From Fervidobacterium pennivorans DSM 9078 (GTDB taxonomy: Bacteria; Thermotogota; Thermotogae; Thermotogales; Fervidobacteriaceae): a stretch of 64,000 nucleotides of DNA. The position numbers and the translations under genes are program-made. Positions 17,012-25,850 of this stretch are shown here, one piece after another. The number at the start of each line of letters is the position of its first letter. Positions within the stretch are counted from its first letter, which is position 1. The stretch is taken from assembly GCF_000235405.2 (NCBI RefSeq), contig NC_017095.1, forward strand, positions 2,102,382 to 2,166,381, written 5' to 3'. The notes under the pieces were generated by a model. The model saw only the letters and a list, made by a program, of their open reading frames with translations, searched no databases and was not told the DNA's origin.

Positions 17012-17352
17012 TCTATCACTTCCTTTGCTGCACGAATTTCTTCAGCGTCAACTGAACCATACTCTTCGTGTATGTGTACCAATAGCATAGCGGCAACTGC
17101 CAATGTTCCAACACTTATAACAATTGCCGTAAGAACAAGCGCTTGTGGAAGTGGGTCAACAAAATTAGCTAAGGGAGTTACAGAAGAATAAACAGGTGCT
17201 TCCGCACCGTGCAAATACCCAAGTGCCACAATGAAGATATTTACCGCAGTGTCTATTATTGTCAACGAGACAAGTTGTTTAAACAAATTTTTCTGGGAGA
17301 CTATTCCGTACAAACCAATACCGATGAGAACAAAGGCGATGTAGTATATCAT
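17008..17352 (-). CDS. mbxG: Mbx complex subunit G (MrpC/NuoK-like)
   Basis: 114 residues, three membrane helices; ATG overlaps the preceding gene by ATGA. LFKQLVSLTIIDTAVNIFIV and DPLPQALVLTAIVISVGTLA match the MrpC/NuoK family, in which the second block (DPLPQALVLTAIVI) is diagnostic. It forms part of the ion channel next to MbxH. Confidence 0.9.
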   Translation of the reverse strand: MIYYIAFVLIGIGLYGIVSQKNLFKQLVSLTIIDTAVNIFIVALGYLHGAEAPVYSSVTPLANFVDPLPQALVLTAIVISVGTLAVAAMLLVHIHEEYGSVDAEEIRAAKEVIE

Positions 17353-18077
17353 ACTTTATCCCCCTCCCTCATGTCGGATACAAGACTAGACAATTCAGCT
17401 CCAACCTTGAAACCAATAAGCGTGTAGACGATAGGTACCACACCTGCGCTAAAGAGATTTCCGATAGTCCCTGTTGGGAGGAAGTTTGCGAGGAAAACAC
17501 CAACAACTGCCATACCAATAAGTCCAACGAGCACATAGCCAGAACCAGCGACTTGTTCTGTGTGTTTTGCAGCATCTGTGACTTTAAATTCGTTTTTAGC
17601 AAGCATTAATAACAAGAAACCTAAGGCGATAACAGTACCTCCAGGGAATCCACCACCGGGAGTGAGGTGACCGTGGACGAATACATAGGTACCAAAGACC
17701 AGTATTAGTGGGAAAATCATACCCGTCGCGACGGATAATACCTTGTGTTCTTCGAATTCAATTCTTCGCTTTTTGATATTTGCGAGAATTCCTACTCCAA
17801 GTGCAGCTGCAAAGAGGACGGTAACTTCTCCAAGTGTGTCGAATGAACGGTAATTCACAACGATTGATGTAACAACATTTGCGCTACCGTCCTCTAACCC
17901 TTTGGACTTTTTATACTCAACAGGTTGGTAACTCGTTGTCGTTGATTTGCTGATGTAGTCGAATGATACCCTTCTGTACATGTCGATGTTTCCAAATTCC
18001 GGTAGCGTTGGAAAGTAAGTCCCTATAAAGAAGTGAAGAAACACAACACTAATAAGGATTGCCCAAATCCTTCTCAT
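17349..18077 (-). CDS. Mbx complex fused subunit EF (MbhE-like N-terminus plus MrpB/MnhB)
   Basis: 242 residues; ATG overlaps the preceding stop by ATGA. Residues 1-100 contain one N-terminal helix, an extracytoplasmic loop, and a second helix with NYRSFDTLGEVTVLFAAALG, typical of the MbhE-type subunit. From about 115 an MnhB/MrpB domain follows (GHLTPGGGFPGGTVIALG near residue 135). In archaeal Mbh operons these are two proteins (E and F), whereas here one reading frame carries both with no stop or frameshift between. Confidence 0.88.
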   Translation of the reverse strand: MRRIWAILISVVFLHFFIGTYFPTLPEFGNIDMYRRVSFDYISKSTTTSYQPVEYKKSKGLEDGSANVVTSIVVNYRSFDTLGEVTVLFAAALGVGILANIKKRRIEFEEHKVLSVATGMIFPLILVFGTYVFVHGHLTPGGGFPGGTVIALGFLLLMLAKNEFKVTDAAKHTEQVAGSGYVLVGLIGMAVVGVFLANFLPTGTIGNLFSAGVVPIVYTLIGFKVGAELSSLVSDMREGDKV

Positions 18078-18355
18078 TTCTTTTCACCTGCCTTCATTCT
18101 GAAGAGGGCGAAAATCATGACAGCACTTGCAAGACCTGAACCAACGGCAGCTTCAGTAATAGCAACATCCGGAGCTTTGAGAACAATGAAAAGCAACACC
18201 GAAAGTAAACTCACAGCAGAAAGAGCAAGAACCGAATCAAAGATTCTCTTTGCTTCAACTGCAAATATTGAGAAAACAACCATGAGCCCTCCTACTAGGT
18301 AAAATATCCAGTCGATAAGTTCAAGATTCATAAAGAATTCTACGAGTTTACTCAT
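18074..18355 (-). CDS. mbxD: Mbx complex subunit D (DUF4040, MrpA C-terminal-like)
   Basis: 93 residues from the ATG at 18355, chosen because GGTGGTG precedes it and because it overlaps the mbxC stop by 8 bases; a longer upstream reading frame has no ribosome site. Three short membrane helices, with the conserved LKAPDVAITEAAVGSG loop whose Glu is characteristic of the MrpA-C/DUF4040 family. Confidence 0.88.
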   Translation of the reverse strand: MSKLVEFFMNLELIDWIFYLVGGLMVVFSIFAVEAKRIFDSVLALSAVSLLSVLLFIVLKAPDVAITEAAVGSGLASAVMIFALFRMKAGEKK

Positions 18356-18719
18356 GATTTTCACCACCGTTTCTTTGACTTTCTTGATTTGTAAGTACAG
18401 GGACAATTTCGTCAACAGTTGTTTCTTTACAGACAGGTACTTTGTTTTTGTATGCAGCTCTAATCATGACAGAAGATGCTACCGGATTTGTGAGTGCAAC
18501 GAAAACAATCAGCAAAAGGGATTTACCAAGGAAAGATGGGTTCAGTATTCCAATTCCGAGTATCGTAGAAAATGTACCAAGTGTTGTTGCTTTTGTTGAT
18601 GATTGTAATCTAGTATAAAAATCAGGCATTCTCAAAAGACCAAGCCCTGCGTAAAAATAGAAAAGTGCACCGAGTCCTGTTAATGTGTAGCCTACCATCT
18701 GCTGTATTAACTGTATCAT
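18348..18719 (-). CDS. mbxC: Mbx complex subunit C (MrpG-like)
   Basis: 123 residues; ATG overlaps mbxB by ATGA. The MrpG signature GLLRMPDFYTRLQSSTKATTLG is near residue 28, within a three-helix membrane protein. A hydrophilic tail of about 40 residues follows, longer than in many MrpG proteins. Confidence 0.9.
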   Translation of the reverse strand: MIQLIQQMVGYTLTGLGALFYFYAGLGLLRMPDFYTRLQSSTKATTLGTFSTILGIGILNPSFLGKSLLLIVFVALTNPVASSVMIRAAYKNKVPVCKETTVDEIVPVLTNQESQRNGGENHE

Positions 18720-19033
18720 TTTGCATCACCGTCCACTGATTTTGCTTCAGCACCCTCGTTGAATGTTTTGGCTTGATTCTCCAAATACCTTGCGAAGACT
18801 ATGGTTTCTATGAATCCAAGCAATCCATAGAGTATTGCGATATCCATGTACATGTTGTTTTTAAACGTATATGCCAAAAGTGAAATAAGCCCGATTATCA
18901 TTACATTCATCGTGTCAATTGCCATAAGTCTATCGAAACTTGTTGGTCCAATAAGAAACCGCAAGAGTGAGAAGAAAACTCCAAATCCCGTAAGGCCGAA
19001 GACGATAAGGTCGATTAAGAGGCTTCCACTCAT
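18716..19033 (-). CDS. mbxB: Mbx complex subunit B (MrpF-like)
   Basis: 105 residues, three membrane helices; ATG overlaps mbxA by ATGA. The segment FLIGPTSFDRLMAIDTMNV is the MrpF family hallmark (GPTxxDRxxAxDxxG type). The C-terminal 20 residues are polar. Confidence 0.9.
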   Translation of the reverse strand: MSGSLLIDLIVFGLTGFGVFFSLLRFLIGPTSFDRLMAIDTMNVMIIGLISLLAYTFKNNMYMDIAILYGLLGFIETIVFARYLENQAKTFNEGAEAKSVDGDAK

Positions 19034-19509
19034 TCGTACACCCCCTTCAGTATACGTTCAAACTTTCCATAGAGCTCTTTCTTGGACTCTTCATCGGTCC
19101 CTTTAACATCAATCCAATGAATGTAGAGTTCGTCATCTTTGATGTCAACAGTAATCGTTCCAGGAGTGAGCGTTATGGAATTCGCAAGCGTCAGCTTTGC
19201 AACGTCGCCCTTTAAACCTGTCTTAATCCGAACAAAGCCAGGTTTTACCTTCACTTTTGGTTCAACAACTCTCGAAGCCACATCGAGGTTTGCTTTCAGC
19301 ATCTCCCAGATAAAGACCGGAACATACACGAAAAGAAATTTGAACAACCCAGGGATAAACTTCCTGTTGAACTTGATACTGTAATACTTTTTGAATACCA
19401 AGGAGACAGCAAACGAGACGATGAGACCCACAATAACTTCCTGAGGGTCAATCGTCCAAGTTAGAATTAACCAAGTGAAAAATGTCACAATAAAAACCGA
19501 AAAACTCAC
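19030..19509 (-). CDS. mbxA: Mbx complex subunit A (MrpE-like)
   Basis: 159 residues from a GTG at 19509, which is 7 bases after GGGAGGG; the ATG and GTG just upstream would overlap the ribosome site. Two N-terminal helices are followed by a cytoplasmic domain with LTLANSITLTPGTITVDI, the diagnostic MrpE motif, and YIHWIDVKG. It is the first gene of the operon. Two promoters lie in the 350-base gap upstream. Confidence 0.88.
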   Translation of the reverse strand: MSFSVFIVTFFTWLILTWTIDPQEVIVGLIVSFAVSLVFKKYYSIKFNRKFIPGLFKFLFVYVPVFIWEMLKANLDVASRVVEPKVKVKPGFVRIKTGLKGDVAKLTLANSITLTPGTITVDIKDDELYIHWIDVKGTDEESKKELYGKFERILKGVYE

Positions 19510-19643
19510 AAACATCCCTCCCACTCAGGATTAAGATATTTTTCACAAGAGGTCTAAAAACTAAAAAAATGAAACTTTAAAATAATTTTTTATTCTTTCT
19601 TTGTGAAATGAAAATAGACAACTATACTCTAATTTTCAGGCAT

Positions 19644-19672
19644 ATTTTAACTGTGCTTTTGAAAAGTGTCAA
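19644..19672 (-). promoter_or_regulatory. Main promoter of the mbx operon
   Basis: On the minus strand: perfect TTGACA (19667-19672), 17-base spacer, TAAAAT (19644-19649). The start site near 19637 leaves a leader of about 130 bases before mbxA. This is one of the strongest promoter matches in the window. Confidence 0.82.
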
Positions 19673-19777
19673 ATGCAAAATTGGATAAAAATTGTCTAGA
19701 AAGGTAGATATTTATTCCATTTCTTGGTTTTTGTTGTCAATGTTTTGGGTTTCAAATTGCGACTGATTTTCAAGCGT

Positions 19778-19805
19778 ATTATACCAAATTTCGTTTTTGA
19801 AACAA
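19778..19805 (-). promoter_or_regulatory. Second, upstream minus-strand promoter before mbxA
   Basis: TTGTTT (19800-19805), 16-base spacer, TATAAT (19778-19783) with a TGG extension. It lies between the pdxT terminator and the main mbx promoter, and a transcript from here would have a leader of about 265 bases. The rest of the 19525-19832 gap is AT-rich and holds no gene that I can see. Confidence 0.6.
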
Positions 19806-19832
19806 AATCAGCAAGATTGAAACCTTCAAAGT

Positions 19833-19862
19833 AAAAAAAAAAAACGCCGCCATTTGGCGGCG
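19833..19862 (-). terminator. Terminator of the pdxST operon
   Basis: Minus-strand stem CGCCGCC/GGCGGCG (19856-19862 with 19845-19851), ATTT-type loop and a 12-base T-run. It lies about 20 bases past the pdxT stop. Confidence 0.93.
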
Positions 19863-19883
19863 TAGTTACATGGTGTGAAATTG

Positions 19884-20462
19884 TTATTTCTTACTGTATT
19901 GCTTTACCATTTCAACGAAATATTCATGTATCCTTGTGTCATCTGTCAATTCCGGATGGAAAGATGTAACGAGCACGTTGTTCTGTCTTAGCATGATAGG
20001 ATGGTTATCAAGGAATGCAAGAGTTTCTACCCCTTCACCCCAGGCTTCAACACGTGGTGCACGGATGAAGATGGCTTTAAATGGTCTGTCAAATCCCTTG
20101 ATTTCAACGTATTCTTCAAAACTGTCAACTTGTCTTCCGTATGCGTTTCTGCGCACCTTTATGTCTATAACCCCCAACGACTCTTGCGGGTAGTTTTCAA
20201 TTTCTTTTGCAAGAACGATAAGTCCTGCGCAGGTTCCGTAAACTGGAAATCCGTTAAATATCTTCTCTTTTAGCGCGTCAAATAATCCGATACGTTTCAT
20301 TATTCGAATCATTGTTGTTGATTCGCCACCGGGAATAATTAAACCATCAACCTTCTCCAGGTCTTCCGGTGTTCTCACTACGTAGGTCTCTATTCCGAGT
20401 TTTTCTATCATCCATTTGTGTTCTCTGAAATCACCTTGTATGCCAGAAACACCGATTACCAT
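19884..20462 (-). CDS. pdxT: Pyridoxal 5'-phosphate synthase glutaminase subunit PdxT
   Basis: 192 residues, class I glutaminase. The oxyanion block [11 protein letters not shown] is near residue 47, the nucleophile Cys in [12 protein letters not shown] near residue 78, and the His/Glu pair in [10 protein letters not shown] near residue 170. It supplies ammonia from glutamine to PdxS for de novo PLP synthesis. The start is 3 bases after the pdxS stop, so the two are co-translated. Confidence 0.96.
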   Translation of the reverse strand: MVIGVSGIQGDFREHKWMIEKLGIETYVVRTPEDLEKVDGLIIPGGESTTMIRIMKRIGLFDALKEKIFNGFPVYGTCAGLIVLAKEIENYPQESLGVIDIKVRRNAYGRQVDSFEEYVEIKGFDRPFKAIFIRAPRVEAWGEGVETLAFLDNHPIMLRQNNVLVTSFHPELTDDTRIHEYFVEMVKQYSKK

Positions 20463-20465
20463 TTT

Positions 20466-21341
20466 TCACCAACCTCTCTCTTGTAGTCTTACTTCGAGTG
20501 TTTCTATTTCCAGACCTTCCATCGGTTCTCCAATATCTTCGGAAATCTTCAAGAGCATTTCTGGGTCGTTCCAGTATGTAACCGCCATAACGATAGCTTT
20601 TGCCATCTTCATTGGGTCTTTTGATTTGAATATACCGCTTCCTACGAAAACACCATCTGCTCCAAGCATCATCATGAGTGCAGCGTCTGCTGGTGTTGCA
20701 ATACCACCTGCTGCGAAGTTGACAACAGGAAGTCTACCAAGTTCTTTTACTTGTTGGACAAGTTCAACAGGAGCACCGATTTCTTTTGCGTAAGTGACTA
20801 TTTCTTCATATGGCATGTTTTGAACTTTCCTTATTTCGGCCATGACAGTTCTCATGTGTTTAACAGCTTCAACAACGTTTCCTGTTCCTGCCTCACCTTT
20901 TGTTCTTATCATTGCAGCGCCTTCTGCGATTCTTCTGAGTGCTTCTCCAAGGTTTCTTGCACCACATACGAATGGAACTTTGAATTCGTGTTTGTTGATG
21001 TGGTATTTATCATCAGCTGGTGTAAGTACTTCCGATTCATCAATAAAATCTACACCAAGGGCTTCAAGAATTCTTGCTTCTGCAATGTGTCCGATTCTGA
21101 CTTTTGCCATAACTGGTATGGAAACAGCTTCCATGATTTCCTTAATTTTTGCAATACTTGCCATCCTAGCAACTCCACCAGCTTTTCTTATATCCGCTGG
21201 CACTCTCTCAAGTGCCATAACGGCAACAGCACCTGCTTCTTCTGCAATTTTGGCTTGTTCTGCTGTTGTGACGTCCATTATGACTCCACCTTTGAACATT
21301 TCAGCAAAACCCTTCTTGATTTCCCATGTGCCTTTTTCCAT
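20466..21341 (-). CDS. pdxS: Pyridoxal 5'-phosphate synthase subunit PdxS
   Basis: 291 residues from the ATG at 21341 (GGGAGGA upstream). The frame is open 75 bases further upstream, but PdxS proteins normally begin at this point. D23 (GGVIMDVTT) and the Schiff-base Lys K80 ([10 protein letters not shown]) are present, as are GEAGTGN for the second Lys region and the phosphate-binding [15 protein letters not shown]. It condenses ribose 5-phosphate, glyceraldehyde 3-phosphate and ammonia into PLP. Its end is 3 bases from pdxT. Confidence 0.97.
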   Translation of the reverse strand: MEKGTWEIKKGFAEMFKGGVIMDVTTAEQAKIAEEAGAVAVMALERVPADIRKAGGVARMASIAKIKEIMEAVSIPVMAKVRIGHIAEARILEALGVDFIDESEVLTPADDKYHINKHEFKVPFVCGARNLGEALRRIAEGAAMIRTKGEAGTGNVVEAVKHMRTVMAEIRKVQNMPYEEIVTYAKEIGAPVELVQQVKELGRLPVVNFAAGGIATPADAALMMMLGADGVFVGSGIFKSKDPMKMAKAIVMAVTYWNDPEMLLKISEDIGEPMEGLEIETLEVRLQERGW

Positions 21342-21364
21342 ATATATCAGTCCTCCCTTCAAAT

Positions 21365-21394
21365 ATATTAAACTACCTTTGTCAATATTCTCAA
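21365..21394 (-). promoter_or_regulatory. Possible internal promoter for pdxST
   Basis: On the minus strand: TTGAGA (21389-21394), 18-base spacer, TAATAT (21365-21370), in the gap between the mutase stop and the pdxS start. It would allow pdxST expression apart from the upstream genes. A weaker match than others in the window. Confidence 0.4.
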
Positions 21395-21424
21395 GACCAC
21401 CAGCTTTTGAATGCATCTAGGCAA

Positions 21425-23089
21425 CTAGATTATCACTGTTTCTGTGTACTCTCCAAATACTTCTCTCAACGCGTTACTAATTTCTCCAACTGTTGCGTAA
21501 GCTTTGACTGCTTCAAGCACGTATGGGAAGAGGTTCTCATCAGTTGTTGCAACTTCTTTGATTTTGTTGAGTAACTTTTTCACTTTTTCGTTGTCTCTAC
21601 GTTCTTTGAGTTTCTTTAATCTTTCTTTTTGTTTCTTTTCAAGCTCTGGGTCTACTTTAAGAATTTGTGTTTGTTTAAGGTCTTCTTCTATCTGGAACTT
21701 GTTGACTCCAACGATTATTTCCTCACCCTTTTCAACAGCAAGCTGGTGTTTGTATGCACTTTCATGGATTTCTTTTTGCACGTATCCAGATTCTATCGCC
21801 TTTATCATACCACCCATTTGGTCTATCTTTTCTATGTATTCCATTGCACGTTTTTCGATTTCGTTTGTCATTGCTTCCACTACATAGGAACCACCAAACG
21901 GGTCTATTGTGTCGGCGACACCGGATTCATAAGCGATTATTTGTTGAGTCCTCAGTGCGATTCTTGCGGATTCTTCCGTAGGTAGACCAAGCGCTTCGTC
22001 GTAGCTGTTGGTGTGCAGTGATTGCGTTCCACCGAGCACAGCCGCAAGCGCTTGAATCGTTACACGAATGATGTTATTGAGTGGTTGTTGGGCAGTTAGT
22101 GTGGAACCACCGGTTTGTGTATGGAATCGGAGTTTCATAGCGTCCGGATCTGTGACACCGAATCTGTTCTTCATTATCTTTGCCCATAATCGTCTTGCTG
22201 CGCGGAATTTTGCAATTTCTTCCAAGAAGTTATTGTGGGCTGCGAAGAAGAACGAGAGCCTCTTGCCAAACACGTTTGGATCAAGTCCTTTTTTCATCGC
22301 GGCCTCAACGTACGCGATACCATCAGCGAGGGTGAACGCAACTTCTTGAACTGCCGTGGAACCTGCTTCTCTAATATGGTAACCACTTATGCTTATAGGA
22401 TTCCATTTTGGCATATACTTTGAGCAGTATTCAAAAATGTCTGTGATTAATCTCATAGAAGGTTCGGGTGGATATATGTACGTTCCACGTGCAATGTATT
22501 CTTTTAGGATATCATTTTGAATTGTTCCACTGAGTTTGTCTTGTGATACCCCTTGCTTTTCAGCTACTGCGATGTACATTGCAAGCAGAATCATGGCCGT
22601 GCTGTTGATGGTCATCGATGTACTGACTTGGTCAAGTGGTATGCCGTCAAAGAGTATTTCCATATCTTCAAGCGAATCTATCGCGACTCCAACCCTTCCG
22701 ACTTCTCCTTCTGCCATTGGGTCGTCTGAGTCATATCCTATTTGTGTTGGAAGGTCGAAAGCAACTGAAAGTCCGGTTTGCCCTTGTTGTAAAAGGTATT
22801 TATATCTTTTGTTTGATTCTTCTGCGGTTCCAAAACCTGCGTATTGGCGCATTGTCCAGAACCTTGCACGATACATTGTAGGTTGGACGCCACGTGTATA
22901 TGGATAATCTCCGGGGAATCCGAGATCTTCCACGTAATCCAGGTCCTGAATATCTTCGGGTGTGTAAACCCGTTTGATTTCGTAGCCTGATGTGGACATG
23001 AACGGAGATTTTCTTTCAGGGACTTTTGCTATCGACTTTGCAACAACCTCTTCATATTTTGCTTTCGCTTTTTGGTATTTTTCGTCCAT
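21425..23089 (-). CDS. Methylmalonyl-CoA mutase, catalytic (large) subunit
   Basis: 554 residues; ATG behind AAGGGGGAG. It contains the TIM-barrel catalytic domain only and ends at [15 protein letters not shown], with no cobalamin-binding (DxHxxG) domain, as in two-polypeptide mutases of archaea and other thermophiles. The substrate residues that separate methylmalonyl from isobutyryl mutases are of the methylmalonyl type: Tyr83 in TMRQYAGF and Arg201 in [13 protein letters not shown], 118 residues apart as in known mutases. It interconverts (R)-methylmalonyl-CoA and succinyl-CoA. The B12-binding partner is not in the window. A carboxyltransferase subunit lies upstream in the same operon. Confidence 0.93.
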   Translation of the reverse strand: MDEKYQKAKAKYEEVVAKSIAKVPERKSPFMSTSGYEIKRVYTPEDIQDLDYVEDLGFPGDYPYTRGVQPTMYRARFWTMRQYAGFGTAEESNKRYKYLLQQGQTGLSVAFDLPTQIGYDSDDPMAEGEVGRVGVAIDSLEDMEILFDGIPLDQVSTSMTINSTAMILLAMYIAVAEKQGVSQDKLSGTIQNDILKEYIARGTYIYPPEPSMRLITDIFEYCSKYMPKWNPISISGYHIREAGSTAVQEVAFTLADGIAYVEAAMKKGLDPNVFGKRLSFFFAAHNNFLEEIAKFRAARRLWAKIMKNRFGVTDPDAMKLRFHTQTGGSTLTAQQPLNNIIRVTIQALAAVLGGTQSLHTNSYDEALGLPTEESARIALRTQQIIAYESGVADTIDPFGGSYVVEAMTNEIEKRAMEYIEKIDQMGGMIKAIESGYVQKEIHESAYKHQLAVEKGEEIIVGVNKFQIEEDLKQTQILKVDPELEKKQKERLKKLKERRDNEKVKKLLNKIKEVATTDENLFPYVLEAVKAYATVGEISNALREVFGEYTETVII

Positions 23090-23156
23090 TTGTTTTCTCC
23101 CCCTTCACTCAAAATAGCTGTATATTTCATATCTTCGCTATTATGCTTATATCCAC

Positions 23157-23456
23157 TTAACCATGTCTATCTATTTCTTGGCCCTTGTCTTCTGTCTGAA
23201 AATAAGACTGGACCATCTTTTTTCCTGTTTCCATTTTTATCGCAGTTTCTTTAAATTCCTTCATTTTTTCTTCAAGTACTTTCATACGGTGCTGGTCGCG
23301 TTGATAGATCTCCCTTAGCTCATTTTCTGTAAGTTTTGGAAGTAGCTTTTCACGCTCATCCAGCAACGTATTCAGTTTTTCGTAATCCTCACTTTCTATA
23401 GCTTCGTCGATTTCCTTTTCGATAGTTAATATATCACGTTCTGTTTGATTTTCCAT
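23157..23456 (-). CDS. Small helical protein of unknown function (possibly FliT-like)
   Basis: 99 residues, ATG behind GGAGTGA, 27 bases after the AcpS-FolK fusion. It is almost entirely charged and helical with heptad-like spacing (EKEIDEAIESEDYEKLNTLL, then LPKLTENELREIY). The length and the pattern of a short helix, a loop and a long amphipathic helix recall flagellar chaperones of the FliT type, but no motif proves this. It lies in an operon with metabolic genes. I do not recognise it with confidence. Confidence 0.6.
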   Translation of the reverse strand: MENQTERDILTIEKEIDEAIESEDYEKLNTLLDEREKLLPKLTENELREIYQRDQHRMKVLEEKMKEFKETAIKMETGKKMVQSYFQTEDKGQEIDRHG

Positions 23457-23483
23457 AGTGAATCACTCCAAATTGTCTTAAAA

Positions 23484-24320
23484 TTACCATTTGTTTAATT
23501 GGTGGGTGTTATTATCTGAGTTTTTGCTTATTAACTCATCAAATATCTCGCTCATTGTTTTCAAAGAAATGGGATGGACAAAATCGGGTGCTATTTCAAG
23601 CATCGGCTTTACAAAAAATATCCTGTTTTCAAAATCATAGTGTGGGACCGTTAACTTTTCATTTTCGAGAACTAAGTTCCCGTAGAAGAGAATGTCTAAA
23701 TCGATAATCCTTGGTCCCCACTTTTCGATGCGTATTCTCCCCATTTCCTTTTCTATTCTAAGCAGTTCTTCCAAAAGTGCATTTGGTGATAAGTCGGTAT
23801 CTATCTCTACTACACAGTTCAGAAATGCTGGCTGGTCTGTCTTTCCATATGGTTCCGTTTCTATTACATTCGAAATTGACACTATCTTTGAAATTTCGCT
23901 AAGTTTTTCAATAGCCTTTTGTATGTTTTCTTCTCGCTTCCCGAGGTTTGTCCCTATACCGATAAATACCTTTCCTTCTATCTTTTCAAGCAATACAGTG
24001 GCATATGCAAAGGAATCGTGTGAGAGTGATGCGTAAACGAAATTGTAGACACCATTTTTCGAAGGTCTGTATTTATGATGCATTAAAAACACACTGCCGT
24101 CGCTTCTGTTAAGAAATGAAATGTCTTGAAAAGAATTAGCAGATATACCAGTATAGAGAGCCTTGAAGTAACTTTCTTTTAACGCAAATCTACCAGCTAT
24201 GTATTCTTTCGTTATCTTTCCTTTTTTGTTTTTCCTTTCTTCTTCGGTTAGAATTCGTTTTTCGAGTCTTTCATCAACACGTGAGATATCAACAATGTCG
24301 TTTCCCAAACCAACGATCAA
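23484..24320 (-). CDS. Fusion of holo-ACP synthase (AcpS) and 7,8-dihydro-6-hydroxymethylpterin pyrophosphokinase (FolK)
   Basis: 278 residues; a TTG start overlaps the upstream stop as TTGA, behind AAGGAGG. Residues 1-112 are AcpS: GLGNDIVDISRV at the N-terminus with the Mg-binding Asp, GRFALKESYFKAL near residue 44 and SLSHDSFAYATVLL near residue 98. From about 117 the FolK domain begins: FIGIGTNLGKREENI, ETEPYGKTDQPAFLN, and GPRIIDLDILFYG with its two Asp. The first activity puts 4'-phosphopantetheine on acyl carrier protein, and the second makes the folate precursor pyrophosphate. No linker or frameshift is visible. Confidence 0.92.
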   Translation of the reverse strand: MIVGLGNDIVDISRVDERLEKRILTEEERKNKKGKITKEYIAGRFALKESYFKALYTGISANSFQDISFLNRSDGSVFLMHHKYRPSKNGVYNFVYASLSHDSFAYATVLLEKIEGKVFIGIGTNLGKREENIQKAIEKLSEISKIVSISNVIETEPYGKTDQPAFLNCVVEIDTDLSPNALLEELLRIEKEMGRIRIEKWGPRIIDLDILFYGNLVLENEKLTVPHYDFENRIFFVKPMLEIAPDFVHPISLKTMSEIFDELISKNSDNNTHQLNKW

Positions 24321-25708
24321 ACTGGATAGCCTCCTTCGTATTCATTTACAAGCGACCAATCGACGTATATTTTTTCATCGTATCGTTTTTTTAGATACTG
24401 CCTACCAACTTCTCCCAGAATCGCATAGATAAGTAAATCCTCGTCAGTTTCAGCTAAAAGACCTATTTCTCTTTTTCTCTTTTCTAACTCTGGTTCAATG
24501 TAATCAGCAGGTCTTCCTTCTATAGGTTTTTCATCTCCCAATATTTTCTTTACAAGTTCGGGGTCAATGGGTGCAGGTGGCCTTCCGTACAAACCACGCA
24601 CGTAGTCCTTGACCTCTCTTGTTACTTTCGAGTAACGTTCGCCTGTTAAAACGTTTAGGACAGCTTGAACGCCAACTATTTGACTAGTTGGAGTGACCAG
24701 AGGGGGATAGCCTAGGTCCTTTCTTACACGTGGGATTTCTTCAAGCACAGCGTCAAGTTTATTGAGCATCTTTTGTTCAGCGAGTTGTTTGACAAGGTTT
24801 GAATACATCCCACCTGGCACTTGTGAAGTTATTATCCTGTGGTCTATGCTATACATCTTTACGTCGTATTCTTCGTATTTCTTTCTTACTTCCGTTAGAT
24901 ATTTTACAATCCTATCAACTTTTTTCCAATCTATTTCAGGAAGTGGTTTGTATTCTGACCAAGCGTAGTAGATAGGTTCAAAAGCGGGCTGGCTTGTCGT
25001 CATTCCGAATGGTGAAAAGGCTGTGTCAAGGATGTCTGCGCCTGCTTCAATTGCTGCAAGATAAGCAAGTTCTCCGAGTCCTGCTGTTGCATGTGAATGG
25101 ATCTCGATTGGCAAACCAAACCTTTGTTTTAGGTTTCTAACCAGTTCGCCAGCAACTTTTGGTGTTAGTAATCCTGCCATGTCTTTGATGCATATAGAAT
25201 GAACTCCACGTTCGACAAGCTGTTGAGCGTAGTCCATGTAGTATTCAATGGTATGGACGGGGCTAACAGTGTAAGATATGGCTCCTTGAACATGTGCGCC
25301 ACATTTTAGCGCAACTTCTATACTTTTTTCCAAGTTCCTGATATCGTTAAGTGCATCGAATATCCTAATTATTTGGACACCATTTTCGATTGCTTTTTTG
25401 ACAAAGAGTTCTACAACATCATCGGCGTAGTGCCTGTACCCGACAAGATTTTGACCACGCAGGAGCATCTGTGCTTTTGCGTTTCTCAGTTTTGACTTTA
25501 TGAGTCTTAAACGTTCCCAGGGGTCTTCATTTAGATACCTGACACAAACGTCAAACGTGGCACCGCCCCATACTTCTAGTGCTTGAAAGCCCAGACTGTC
25601 CACTTCGTCTATTATTCCTAATATATCTTTTGTTCGCATTCGAGTGGCTATCAAAGATTGATGACCATCGCGAAAAGTCGTATCCGTAAACATGTTCAAG
25701 ATAGCCAA
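24317..25708 (-). CDS. Carboxyltransferase subunit (transcarboxylase 5S / pyruvate carboxylase B / oxaloacetate decarboxylase alpha type) without biotin domain
   Basis: 463 residues from a TTG at 25708, six bases after AGAGGTG; a GTG at 25717 lies too close to it. The barrel begins with FTDTTFRDGHQSL (metal Asp D9). It contains LEVWGGATFDV, the Lys carbamylated in this family in SICIKDMAGLL, and metal His-x-His in EIHSHATAG. The C-terminal conserved carboxylase domain (about 290-430) is present, but the protein stops before any biotinyl AMKM motif. It transfers CO2 between biotin and pyruvate/oxaloacetate. It heads an operon that includes the methylmalonyl-CoA mutase. The biotin carrier must be encoded elsewhere. 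Confidence 0.9.
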   Translation of the reverse strand: MAILNMFTDTTFRDGHQSLIATRMRTKDILGIIDEVDSLGFQALEVWGGATFDVCVRYLNEDPWERLRLIKSKLRNAKAQMLLRGQNLVGYRHYADDVVELFVKKAIENGVQIIRIFDALNDIRNLEKSIEVALKCGAHVQGAISYTVSPVHTIEYYMDYAQQLVERGVHSICIKDMAGLLTPKVAGELVRNLKQRFGLPIEIHSHATAGLGELAYLAAIEAGADILDTAFSPFGMTTSQPAFEPIYYAWSEYKPLPEIDWKKVDRIVKYLTEVRKKYEEYDVKMYSIDHRIITSQVPGGMYSNLVKQLAEQKMLNKLDAVLEEIPRVRKDLGYPPLVTPTSQIVGVQAVLNVLTGERYSKVTREVKDYVRGLYGRPPAPIDPELVKKILGDEKPIEGRPADYIEPELEKRKREIGLLAETDEDLLIYAILGEVGRQYLKKRYDEKIYVDWSLVNEYEGGYPV

Positions 25709-25746
25709 TGAAATCACCTCTTTTTTGAAGAACTCTATCGAAAATA

Positions 25747-25752
25747 ATTATA
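25747..25752 (-). promoter_or_regulatory. -10 element (extended) for the carboxyltransferase operon
   Basis: Minus-strand TGCTATAAT: perfect TATAAT at 25747-25752 with a TG extension, about 39 bases before the TTG start. No good -35 is visible. Confidence 0.55.
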
Positions 25753-25850
25753 GCACCTTATTTAAAAATATAAAGTCACGTGTTGCTAAGCAAACAAAAG
25801 AAAAGTAGAGCACCGACTATGTTTGTTTAAATAGACCTAATTGTAAAAAT

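Noticed and set aside
20751..21371. Long open frames antisense to pdxS (also 14646-15146 opposite mbxH' and 26865-27521 opposite tmcAL)
   Set aside because: No ribosome site, odd residue composition rich in Cys, Phe and Ser, no recognisable motif, and a well-conserved gene on the other strand.
21342..21416. N-terminal extension of PdxS
   Set aside because: The PdxS family begins at the MEKGTW region and a good ribosome site precedes that ATG; the extension also covers a possible promoter.
21425..23089. Idea that Gln69 (TRGVQPTMY) changes the mutase substrate
   Set aside because: Counting residues shows that the specificity Tyr is the one in RQYAGF (Tyr83), exactly 118 residues before Arg201 as in known methylmalonyl-CoA mutases; both are retained.
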